Shown here: positions 8,513-14,783 of the stretch, piece after piece
Numbering within the stretch: the first letter of the stretch is position 1
Layout: each line of letters begins with the position of its first letter
Source of the DNA: Flavobacteriaceae bacterium
Lineage (GTDB): Bacteria; Bacteroidota; Bacteroidia; Flavobacteriales; Flavobacteriaceae
Length of the DNA stretch: 15,979 bases
Direction: 5' to 3'
Assembly: GCA_018672145.1 (NCBI GenBank)
Contig: JABHGH010000060.1
Location: 1 to 15,979, forward strand
The notes under the pieces: generated by a model
What the model saw: only the letters and a program-made list of their open reading frames with translations
Databases searched by the model: none
What the model was told of the DNA's origin: nothing
Made by a program: the position numbers and the translations under genes

Positions 8513-8590
8513 TTCTCTTTAGCTGGCAATGAAGGGTAGTTGCCATAAAAAAGCTAAAGGGAGCCACCGCTATCGCGGTGGTTTTTTTTT
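8513..8590 (+). ncRNA. Candidate structured small RNA or leader element, unassigned
   Basis: A 12-bp stem can be drawn between 8513-8524 and 8552-8563, with seven perfect pairs in its inner part (TTTAGCT with AGCTAAA) and two G-U pairs outside. Inside it, GGCAA (8525-8529) pairs with TTGCC (8540-8544) around a ten-base loop (TGAAGGGTAG), leaving a seven-base A-rich bulge on the 3' side. A strong terminator hairpin follows at once. A weak -7-like box, TACATTTC, lies at 8490-8497. The element is either a free RNA of about 85 bases or a terminating leader of the phosphatase gene, whose start is 133 bases downstream. No known family was recognised. Confidence 0.45.
8564..8590 (+). terminator. Strong Rho-independent terminator upstream of the PhoD-like gene
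   Basis: CCACCGC (8564-8570) and GCGGTGG (8575-8581) form a 7-bp GC-rich stem with a TATC loop, followed by nine T (8582-8590). No plus-strand protein gene lies before it, so it must end a non-coding transcript or act as an attenuator. Confidence 0.8.
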
Positions 8591-8723
8591 ATGACCTACA
8601 TAAAGTCTTTTCACTATTTCCATTTTTCATATAGCATATAAAATGAAGTTCCTCATTTCATTCACAATAAAGCATGGGGTGTCAACACTTTTATTTATCT
8701 TTCCTTTTCTAACCATCTCACAA

Positions 8724-9710
8724 ATGATCAAAGTACTATCTGCCTCTTTCCTCTTTTTATGTGCAAGCTTTCTTGCCCACAGTCAAACCATTGCTTTTGG
8801 GTCTTGCCACAAGGTCAAAGACTCAAACAGCGACACCATCCTTACCTCCATCGCCAACAGTCTGCCCGATGCCTTTGTGTGGCTAGGAGATGTTGTATAT
8901 GGAAAAGACGGAAAGCCAAAGCACCTCAGAAAGCGCTTTCGCCAACTCAAAGCAAAAGAAAGTTACCAAGCACTTCTACAAGCTACAAAAGTCTTTGGCA
9001 CTTGGGATGACCACGACTATGGTCTCAACAATGCGGGGCGAGACTACAAACACAAAGCGCAAAGTCGAAAAGACTTCCTTCATTTTTTAAGCATCCCAAA
9101 AGACAATCCCGTTTACCAACACCTTGGAGTTTACCAATCTTATGACCTCGGAAAGAATAAACAAACAAAACTCATACTTCTGGACAACCGCTATTTAAAA
9201 ACACCCTACAAACCAAAACCTTACAACGACCCTTATCCCCCTGATTATGAAGGAACTATTCTCGGTGAGGAACAATGGGTGTGGCTCGAGAACGAACTCA
9301 AAAACTCCTCGGCAAAAGTCCACCTGTTTGCCAGTGGGGTGCAGTTTCTATCTCCAAACCATCCCTTTGAAAAGTGGCAAAACTATCCCAACGAAGCAAA
9401 GCGATTTGTGGCGCTACTCAAAAAATACAACGTCAAAAATCCAATCTTTTTGACTGGTGATCGGCATATGTCTGAACTCTCTCAAAAAGACATTGGATAC
9501 ACCATGCTATACGACGCTACTTCTAGTGGAATGACGGAAGCACTCACCAATAACCTGAACGAAGAAAACCCCTATCGGGTCGGAAATAGCATTGGTGTGA
9601 ATAGTTATGGTGTTCTAGACATTGATTGGGAAAAACGCAATATCAATTTTTCATTTCTAGATATCCACGGCAAATCGCTGTTTGACTATAACGTCCCTCT
9701 TGAAAACTAG
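8724..9710 (+). CDS. Exported PhoD-like metallophosphatase (alkaline phosphatase D family)
   Basis: The protein has 328 residues and begins with a signal peptide of about 20 residues (MIKVL, hydrophobic core, AHS before Gln21). Motifs of the PhoD-like phosphodiesterase/phosphatase family occur in order: FGSC (25-28), LGDVVYGKD (54-62), TWDDHDYGLNNAGRDY (93-108), LLDNRY (152-157), LGEEQWVWLE (180-189), SGVQFLS (204-210) and LTGDRHMSEL (243-252). The Asp, His and Asn residues in these supply the metal site in the family. Expected reaction: hydrolysis of phosphomono- or phosphodiesters in the periplasm; the substrate is unknown. It is shorter than the Bacillus PhoD group and fits the compact Bacteroidota branch. 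An earlier ATG at 8643 would add 27 residues with a second hydrophobic stretch; the ATG at 8724 gives a clean signal peptide and is preferred. The stop overlaps that of the convergent gene. Confidence 0.85.
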   Translation: MIKVLSASFLFLCASFLAHSQTIAFGSCHKVKDSNSDTILTSIANSLPDAFVWLGDVVYGKDGKPKHLRKRFRQLKAKESYQALLQATKVFGTWDDHDYGLNNAGRDYKHKAQSRKDFLHFLSIPKDNPVYQHLGVYQSYDLGKNKQTKLILLDNRYLKTPYKPKPYNDPYPPDYEGTILGEEQWVWLENELKNSSAKVHLFASGVQFLSPNHPFEKWQNYPNEAKRFVALLKKYNVKNPIFLTGDRHMSELSQKDIGYTMLYDATSSGMTEALTNNLNEENPYRVGNSIGVNSYGVLDIDWEKRNINFSFLDIHGKSLFDYNVPLEN

Positions 9711-10405
9711 TCCAGCCAAATCACTTGACCTGAATCAAGCTGATAGACACCTCCAACAACAGCAATTTTTTCTGCGTCGTTAAGCTCTTTTAATATGCTG
9801 CTCTTCTCCAAGATACGCGCCATGGTCATACGTACATTTTCAGCAATCGCAGCATTGACAAAGTCACTGTCTTTGCTCGTCGGAGTTTTGTTTGTCTCCC
9901 CTTCTACTTTGCTTACCGCTGGTGCAATAGAGGACAACAAGCCCGTTATGTGACCGAGTTCGACACCATCGCAAGCTGCCTTCACTGCTCCACAACCAGC
10001 GTGACCTAAAACAACAACAAGTTTGCTCCCAGCAACAGCACAAGCATATTCCATACTCCCCAAGATGTCATCGTTTTCAAAATTCCCTGCTACACGTGCA
10101 ACAAAAATATCGCCTATGTGTTGGTCAAAAACCATTTCAACAGGCACACGTGAATCAATACACGACAACACAACCGCCTGCGGATGTTGTCCGTCAACAG
10201 TTTCGCTGCGAAGAGCCGAAGCATCCACCTGATAAGGAGTGCTGTTGACAAAACGAGTATTCCCTGCTTGGAGTTGTTCAAAAACATCTTCTGGACTTCG
10301 TGCTTGTTGTTCTGTAGCCGTGAGGGCTGTGTTACGATTATTCATTGTGTTGGATTTACAGCAAAATAATAAATAAATTGAAAAACAAAGTAAGAAGTAT
10401 TTCAT
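9707..10405 (-). CDS. Beta-class carbonic anhydrase, probable lipoprotein
   Basis: The protein has 232 residues. Zinc ligands of beta-carbonic anhydrases are all present: Cys82 and Asp84 in CIDSR (with Arg86) and His135 and Cys138 in GHAGCGAV. The dimer and active-site segments (MVFDQHIGDIFVARVAGN, GSMEYA) are also typical. It should catalyse reversible hydration of CO2 to bicarbonate. Unlike most beta-class enzymes, which are cytoplasmic, it begins with an N-terminal hydrophobic segment ending LLFCCKSN, which looks like a lipoprotein signal with Cys15 or Cys16 as the anchor, so it probably acts in the periplasm or on the outer membrane. The frame extends to a TTG at 10441, but the ATG at 10405 starts exactly at the signal sequence. 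It converges on the phosphatase gene with a shared CTAG stop. Confidence 0.9.
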   Translation of the reverse strand: MKYFLLCFSIYLLFCCKSNTMNNRNTALTATEQQARSPEDVFEQLQAGNTRFVNSTPYQVDASALRSETVDGQHPQAVVLSCIDSRVPVEMVFDQHIGDIFVARVAGNFENDDILGSMEYACAVAGSKLVVVLGHAGCGAVKAACDGVELGHITGLLSSIAPAVSKVEGETNKTPTSKDSDFVNAAIAENVRMTMARILEKSSILKELNDAEKIAVVGGVYQLDSGQVIWLD

Positions 10406-10430
10406 GTTTGAAAGATTTGAGGATACTTTA

Positions 10431-10462
10431 CAAAGTAACAAATTTTTTATATCGAGTTCAAA
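10431..10462 (-). promoter_or_regulatory. Candidate promoter of the carbonic anhydrase gene
   Basis: On the minus strand, TTTG (10459-10462) is followed after 20 bases by TTACTTTG (10431-10438), seven of eight fixed or allowed positions of TAnnTTTG. The start codon at 10405 lies about 20 bases downstream of the expected transcript start. Confidence 0.3.
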
Positions 10463-10484
10463 TCTCTTTTTTTTGGATTCTCAT

Positions 10485-10513
10485 AAAACTTTTTACAACT
10501 TTAAGGGTCTAAA
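10485..10513 (+). promoter_or_regulatory. ECF-type promoter before the sigma factor gene (copy A)
   Basis: AAAACTTTTT (10485-10494), an 11-base spacer and GGTCTAAA (10506-10513). The AACTTT core resembles ECF -35 elements and GTCTAA resembles ECF -10 elements. The same two blocks with the same spacer length recur at 11378-11406. This suggests autoregulation by the sigma factor encoded just downstream. The expected transcript start is near 10520. Confidence 0.6.
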
Positions 10514-10600
10514 TCATAAACTATTGCGCTGAAAGATGTAGAACAACATATCTCCCATTGCCTTCGTCAGAATAATATCCGTGCCGGCGTACGACTTATT

Positions 10601-11068
10601 GTGGATCATTTCCACGAACCACTCTACTGGGCCATTCGAAAATGGGTGTTGGTACATGAAGACGCCGATGACGTGCTCCAACTTACCTATGTGCGAATCT
10701 ATAAAGGGCTTGGTAAATTTGCTTTTAAAAGTTCGGTTAAGACCTGGTGCTATCGCATCGCCTACAACGAAGCCATGCGCTTTTTGGAGTCCAATAAAAA
10801 ACGGGTTCGCCTTCGTGATGAAGTCATCAAGTATCGATTAGAAAATCTGTATGCAGACCCCTATTTTGATGCCGATGCCACCGACGCGTCACTACAACAG
10901 ATCATCGCTAGACTCGATGACAATCAAAGAGAAGTGTTTTGTATGAAATACTATGACGAACTCAAGTTTTCCGAGATCGCTGAAATCACCAATCGAAATG
11001 AAAATTCCGTCAAATCACTCTTTTATAAAGCAAAACAAATCCTGTCGAATCAAATTGTTATCACATGA
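10601..11068 (+). CDS. ECF-type RNA polymerase sigma factor
   Basis: From the GTG at 10601 the protein has 155 residues. Region 2 covers about 1-65, with LYWAIRKWVLVHEDADDVLQ and TYVRIYKGL, followed by TWCYRIAYNEAMRFL, the conserved end of region 2. Region 4 covers about 97-150, with the helix-turn-helix segment FSEIAEITNRNENSVKSLFYKAKQIL. The protein recruits RNA polymerase to alternative promoters, probably the two boxes at 10485 and 11378. The formal GTG start removes the beginning of region 2.1. The frame is open upstream to a stop at 10517-10519, and these codons read like the missing N-terminus (for example DVEQHISHCLRQNN, RAGVRLIVDHF), but they contain no ATG, GTG or TTG; only ATT at 10523 or CTG at 10529 would serve. 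Its stop overlaps the next gene by ATGA, so the two are likely coupled. Confidence 0.9.
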   Translation: MDHFHEPLYWAIRKWVLVHEDADDVLQLTYVRIYKGLGKFAFKSSVKTWCYRIAYNEAMRFLESNKKRVRLRDEVIKYRLENLYADPYFDADATDASLQQIIARLDDNQREVFCMKYYDELKFSEIAEITNRNENSVKSLFYKAKQILSNQIVIT

Positions 11069-11379
11069 ATCAAAAAACAAATTCACATCAAAAACTGGGT
11101 TTTGAGCTCCCTGAAAACTATTTTTCAACCTCCAAAGCGAAAATCCTTGACAAAATCCAAAACGAGCAAAGCATACCAGCTCCTGTGTTGCGCATCAAAA
11201 CTTGGATGCTAAAAATGGCTGCAGTTTTTATTTTGGCTTTGGCAACCACTTGGTTTTTGCGCAATGGCAATGAGGAACTCAACAATTTTGATAGTCTCCT
11301 GCTCGACTCACTCGTCGTTGATGATGATGAGTTTGCGGATTGGTTCGAAGAAAATTACGTTTTAAATGAAATCGATTAA
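11065..11379 (+). CDS. Short single-span membrane protein, probable anti-sigma factor
   Basis: This 104-residue protein overlaps the sigma gene by ATGA, the usual arrangement for a sigma factor and its antagonist. The N-terminal half, about 45 residues, is soluble and basic, with a segment reading FELPENYFST that resembles the F-x-x-PENYF motif seen in small flavobacterial proteins next to ECF genes. One membrane span lies at about 48-66. The C-terminal 38 residues are strongly acidic (DSLLLDSLVVDDDEFADWFEENY) and would face the periplasm. No zinc-type ZAS motif is present. It most likely holds the sigma factor at the membrane, but no biochemical signature proves this. The -35 box of the second ECF promoter overlaps its stop codon. 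Confidence 0.75.
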   Translation: MNQKTNSHQKLGFELPENYFSTSKAKILDKIQNEQSIPAPVLRIKTWMLKMAAVFILALATTWFLRNGNEELNNFDSLLLDSLVVDDDEFADWFEENYVLNEID

Positions 11380-11406
11380 AACTTTTTGACCTAATACAGG
11401 TCTAAA
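11378..11406 (+). promoter_or_regulatory. ECF-type promoter before the LTxxQ-repeat gene (copy B)
   Basis: AAAACTTTTT (11378-11387), an 11-base spacer and GGTCTAAA (11399-11406), matching copy A in both blocks and spacing. The ATG of the LTxxQ gene is 18 bases after the -10 block. A small inverted repeat, GACCT (11388-11392) and AGGTC (11398-11402), spans the spacer and is absent from copy A, so it may be chance or an extra control site. Confidence 0.6.
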
Positions 11407-11424
11407 GGATAGAATCAAAACTCA

Positions 11425-11922
11425 ATGAACATGAAATACTTACAACGCCTATTCCTCATCATCACATTTTTAATATGTGGAATGATCAACGCACAAGATG
11501 CAGATGACACCCAACAAGCACAAAGAAATGGCAATAAAGGCATGGAAAAAATTCTTACGCCTGACCAACTTGCCTTGTTGCAAGAGCAAAATGACTTAGT
11601 AAAAAGCCAACGCGAGGCTTTTAAAAACTCCTTATCCGATGACCAATTGGCTATTCTTGACAACCAAGACCTCAATCGAAAAGAAAGACGTGAAGCGCTT
11701 CGCGCCTCCTTTACCCAAGACCAGATCGACCTGTTGGACACCCACAAAACATCCGTACAAGCCCTTAAAAGTTCTTTCAGAGAGTCGCTAACCCCAGAGC
11801 AAAAGCAAAAACTCAAAAAACGAAGACAACGACTGAAAGATAAAAAAGGGCCTCTCAATCAAAAAAAGCGGCAAATCAAAAAGAGAATGAAGAAAAAGAA
11901 AATGAAAAACACAAAAAATTAA
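11425..11922 (+). CDS. Exported LTxxQ-repeat protein, Spy/CpxP/CnrX-like
   Basis: This 165-residue protein has a signal peptide ending NAQ at residue 24. Four LTxxQ-type motifs start at residues 44 (LTPDQ), 70 (LSDDQ), 96 (FTQDQ) and 122 (LTPEQ), exactly 26 residues apart. The rest is helical, highly charged and free of Cys, with a very basic tail from about 128 (many KK and KR pairs). LTxxQ motifs define the periplasmic Spy/CpxP stress chaperones and the related metal sensors ZraP and CnrX. Its place directly after an ECF sigma gene and a short membrane protein suggests that it reports periplasmic stress to the pair or is a target gene. Only one His is present in the mature part, so metal sensing of the CnrX kind is doubtful. 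The second Met (11431) is an alternative start. Confidence 0.8.
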   Translation: MNMKYLQRLFLIITFLICGMINAQDADDTQQAQRNGNKGMEKILTPDQLALLQEQNDLVKSQREAFKNSLSDDQLAILDNQDLNRKERREALRASFTQDQIDLLDTHKTSVQALKSSFRESLTPEQKQKLKKRRQRLKDKKGPLNQKKRQIKKRMKKKKMKNTKN

Positions 11923-11942
11923 TTCCTTTTTTGTCCAATTAT

Positions 11943-11969
11943 AAAAGCACCCAGAGGGTGCTTTTTTTT
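11943..11969 (+). terminator. Rho-independent terminator after the LTxxQ-repeat gene
   Basis: AAAAGCACCC and GGGTGCTTTT form a 10-bp stem with a three-base AGA loop, ending in a run of eight T (11962-11969). It closes the sigma operon but ends only 10 bases before the next start codon. Confidence 0.85.
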
Positions 11970-11979
11970 ATATTTACGT

Positions 11980-12828
11980 ATGCGTCATTTTTCTTTTTTC
12001 GGGCTGCTTTTCTTTTGCTTTTCACTGTCCCTCGCACAAACAACAAACTCTGAAAAATCTACAGATGTCGACGAACTCCTCGATGAGCTTTTTGTTGTGG
12101 ACACACTTGCTGTCCTACAGGCATATGACGATCTCAAAGGCGGGTTTTTATACGCCTCAATCAGCTATGACGATCAGGCCTATTTTTCTGGGCGGGACTT
12201 TGACATTGACCAATTTGGACTTGCACCCAGCTTGACCTATCTCAATAGTGGTGGAACATATCTGTTTGCCGGCGGTACCTATTACAGTGAGATCGACCCC
12301 GCATGGGATTTGTTTTCGATTGGTGCTGGACAATTTTGGTCACTCGGAAAAGAAAAAAAATGGTCGGTCAGTGCTAGCTACAACTACTCTTTTCTTGGCG
12401 AAGATAGTGAGGGGATCAACGACCATCGCCTATCGTCAAGTGTGAACTACAAGCTCAACAACCTTCAAATCAATGTCGCAGGGGGATATCTCTTTGGTGC
12501 CGAGCCAAGCAATTACCTCTCCTCTTCTGTCTCCTACGAAACTACGCTCACGAAAATAGGCGCTTTTGAACTCTCCTTTGAACCCAATATATACATCCTA
12601 TTCAGTCAGCAAAATATCATCGAACAGCTTTCCATCTTTAGATATAAGGAATCATCCGTTTTTGATCGAATCAATAGCCAAATCGAATTGCCTCTAAGCT
12701 TTGACAATGATGCCTTAGACATCAACTTCAGCTATATCCTAAATTTTCCCAACAACATTTTTGAAGACGAAGACCTTTCCTCATCAGGATATTTCTCCAT
12801 CAGCTTAGGGTGGTCAATTCCACTCTAG
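11980..12828 (+). CDS. Probable outer-membrane beta-barrel protein
   Basis: This 282-residue protein has a clear signal peptide (MRHFSFFGLL, hydrophobic, ending SLAQ at residue 20). A short acidic segment (VDELLDELFVVD) is followed, from about residue 52 to the end, by many alternating polar/aromatic strands such as GGFLYASISYDDQAYF, LAPSLTYLNSGGTYLFAGGTYY, WSVSASYNYSF, RLSSSVNYKL and YFSISLGWSI. This pattern fits a small outer-membrane barrel of roughly 10-12 strands. No enzymatic motif was found. The ATG lies directly after the upstream terminator, so expression would need read-through or a very short leader. It may belong to the same envelope-stress module as the genes before it, but that rests only on position. 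Confidence 0.7.
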   Translation: MRHFSFFGLLFFCFSLSLAQTTNSEKSTDVDELLDELFVVDTLAVLQAYDDLKGGFLYASISYDDQAYFSGRDFDIDQFGLAPSLTYLNSGGTYLFAGGTYYSEIDPAWDLFSIGAGQFWSLGKEKKWSVSASYNYSFLGEDSEGINDHRLSSSVNYKLNNLQINVAGGYLFGAEPSNYLSSSVSYETTLTKIGAFELSFEPNIYILFSQQNIIEQLSIFRYKESSVFDRINSQIELPLSFDNDALDINFSYILNFPNNIFEDEDLSSSGYFSISLGWSIPL

Positions 12829-12885
12829 ATATTCTACGTGATTTGTTGTTAGCTTATGTGTATATTCGTTTAATAAACACTCACT

Positions 12886-14268
12886 ATGAGCCACCCAAAC
12901 ATCAACGAATTGCTCGACCAGATCCAAGGCAGCTTACATGCCGATCAGGCAAAAAGCCGTTTCTTTCACATTTGGAAAACCGAAGAGCCTCTTACTTGTA
13001 AAGGCGTATGTTTCCCGCGCACCACAGAACAGGTTGCAACCATACTAACGTGGTGTCACAAAAACGACCAAAAGGTCATTGTGCATGGCGGACTGACCAA
13101 TCTGGTAGGCGCAACAAAAGCAAACCCAGATCAACTCGTGGTTTCCCTTGAAAAAATGAACGCCATTGAGGCTGTCGATACACAAACCCGAACGGTCACT
13201 GCTCAAGCTGGCGCCATTCTCGAAAACGTACTCACAGCTGCCGAAAAAGAAGATTTGTTTCTCCCTTTGAGCTTTGGGGCTAAGGGATCTGCACAAGTCG
13301 GTGGTGTGGTCTCAACTAATGCTGGGGGGCTTCGTGTGTTTCGCTATGGAATGACCAGAAGTTGGGTCCTTGGTCTAGAAGTCGTTTTGCCCGACGGAAC
13401 CATTATCGAAAACCTAAAAACACTGCGAAAAGACAACTCTGGAATTGACCTAAAACAACTCTTTATCGGCGCAGAAGGAATCCTTGGTGTCGTCACCAAA
13501 GTCGTCTTTCGACTCATCGAAAAACCACAAACAAGACTCTCCGCCATACTCACTACAAATCAATTCAAAAATGTCCTGCAAACCATGCGCTATTTTGACC
13601 AACATCTAGGCCCAAGGCTCACTGGATTTGAACTCCTATGGAAAAACACATACTCAACCATCACTGCTGAAGAAACCCCCTATAAATCCCCAATACAAAA
13701 ACCCGACAATTATGTCATCTTTGTCGAGATGCTTGGCAAAAACGTTGAACGGGATTCCAATGACTTACAAGACGCCTGTGCTCATAGCTTTGAGCATGAA
13801 TGGATTAGCGATGCTGCGTTTTTTGACTCTGCTAGTGAGCAAGAGGAATGTTGGAAAATCAGAGAAGATGTCGCTCTTCTGGAACAAAACGCAAAACACA
13901 ACCAACACTATGACATTAGCATTCCCATTGACCGAATAGGCGAAATTATCGATAGCATTGTTCAAAATCTTAAAAATCTAAAAGGCGTTTTGGATGTATA
14001 TCCCTTTGGGCATGTCGCTGACGGAAACATACACCTCATTGTCGGAAAGGAGAACAACAGTGAAATACTCACACAAAACATCAACGATATTGTGTACCAA
14101 CCTCTACAAGAAATCAAAGGGTCGATCTCTGCGGAACATGGCATTGGGATTGATAAAAAACCCTACCTACACCTGTCTCGTACAAAACCCGAAATGGAAC
14201 TCATGAAGGCAATCAAACTACTCCTTGACCCCAAAAATATCCTAAACCCAGCACGAATAATCAACTAA
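12886..14268 (+). CDS. FAD-linked D-2-hydroxyacid dehydrogenase (GlcD/DLD family)
   Basis: The 460-residue length is normal for the family. An N-terminal FAD-binding PCMH domain spans about 36-212, with FPRTTEQVATIL (43-54), VIVHGGLTNLVGAT (64-77), AKGSAQVGGVVSTNAGGLRV (132-151) and an IGAEGILGVVTKVVF segment (194-208). The C-terminal FAD-oxidase domain carries the metal and substrate site typical of the family: GHVADGNIH (His376, His383) and SAEHGIG (Glu417, His418), ending with LDPKNILNPARII. Reaction: oxidation of a D-2-hydroxyacid (lactate, glycolate or 2-hydroxyglutarate) to the 2-oxoacid with FAD; the sequence does not settle which. No iron-sulfur domain is fused. No signal peptide is present, so the enzyme is cytoplasmic or peripheral to the inner membrane. 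It stands alone between a barrel gene and a non-coding region. Confidence 0.9.
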   Translation: MSHPNINELLDQIQGSLHADQAKSRFFHIWKTEEPLTCKGVCFPRTTEQVATILTWCHKNDQKVIVHGGLTNLVGATKANPDQLVVSLEKMNAIEAVDTQTRTVTAQAGAILENVLTAAEKEDLFLPLSFGAKGSAQVGGVVSTNAGGLRVFRYGMTRSWVLGLEVVLPDGTIIENLKTLRKDNSGIDLKQLFIGAEGILGVVTKVVFRLIEKPQTRLSAILTTNQFKNVLQTMRYFDQHLGPRLTGFELLWKNTYSTITAEETPYKSPIQKPDNYVIFVEMLGKNVERDSNDLQDACAHSFEHEWISDAAFFDSASEQEECWKIREDVALLEQNAKHNQHYDISIPIDRIGEIIDSIVQNLKNLKGVLDVYPFGHVADGNIHLIVGKENNSEILTQNINDIVYQPLQEIKGSISAEHGIGIDKKPYLHLSRTKPEMELMKAIKLLLDPKNILNPARIIN

Positions 14269-14269
14269 A

Positions 14270-14298
14270 AAATCCCCATTATAACCAAACGGGGATTT
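14270..14298 (+). terminator. Possible terminator hairpin after the dehydrogenase gene
   Basis: AAATCCCC (14270-14277) pairs with GGGGATTT (14291-14298) across a 13-base loop, starting right after the stop codon. The following T run is only three bases, so it is weaker than the other terminators in the window. Confidence 0.45.
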
Positions 14299-14783
14299 CG
14301 CATTCTGTCATTCAACTTCATTGATCCATCATGAAAACAGCTTGTGTTTCTTTATTATTCCTTTATAAAGCAGTAGTAAGCAAACTGCAAACTGGTTGTG
14401 GCCTTTAGTAAAGAGGTGCCTACGTTCAAGAGCGACATATTGATCGTGTATATCCATCCATGTAGAGTGAATGCCCCATAGCCTGATCTGTAATTGTGTA
14501 TATGGCATACTGCGGGTACTACAGGAATAGTGTAAATTTCGTATTAAGTGAATGTTGGTTGATCTAAAAGGAAAGGACTTTTTCTGAGGCTCGCAAACCC
14601 TTTTTAAGGAAAAATGGTCATTTTTTGAGTGAAAAATCGATTTTGTCTGTGTTTTTTAGCCAAAATGCCGTAAAAAGTGAGAGAAAGTGTAAATAATGGA
14701 TGAAAAAATCACAAACGAATACTAGCTATAATGTGGTTTTTTTTGGCGTACGTTTCTGTGGGTAAAATGTGTATTTTTGAATC
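14299..14783. other. Long intergenic region with no confident gene
   Basis: These 485 bases contain no gene I can name. The minus strand is free of stops from 14655 down to a TGA at 14329 (108 sense codons), with a first ATG at 14508 giving 59 residues (MPYTQLQIRLWG ...). A second minus frame is open from 14543 to 14355. The 3' part (about 14550-14783) is AT-rich with several T and A runs. A TATTTTTG box at 14772-14779 matches the Bacteroidota -7 consensus and would start transcription at or next to the ATG of the next gene. The region could be a decayed gene, a non-coding RNA or a long regulatory region. Confidence 0.4.

Larger units (their letters stand above)
8212..8723. other. Divergent intergenic region of SnoaL-like and PhoD-like genes
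   Basis: This gap of 512 bases contains the minus-strand promoter at 8238-8265, an AT-rich stretch at about 8280-8490 with poly-A and poly-T runs and no recognised gene, and the structured element with its terminator at 8513-8590. The frame of the phosphatase is open back to 8643, but its first 27 codons are thought not to be translated. Confidence 0.5.

Noticed and set aside
8525..8563. Fluoride riboswitch resemblance (GGCAATG ... TTGCCATAAA)
   Set aside because: The first hairpin and AUAAA segment look similar, but the second conserved half (GCUGAUGACUCCU-like) and the required pseudoknot partner for the loop are missing, and no fluoride exporter gene follows.
11388..11402. Inverted repeat GACCT/AGGTC in the spacer of promoter B as an operator
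   Set aside because: It is only five bases per arm, overlaps the -10 block and is absent from promoter A, so chance is a sufficient explanation.
11415..11858. 147-codon minus-strand frame opposite the LTxxQ-repeat gene
   Set aside because: Its Ser/Leu/Arg-rich sequence is the shadow of the charged repeats on the other strand, and the plus-strand gene has a signal peptide, periodic motifs, promoter and terminator.
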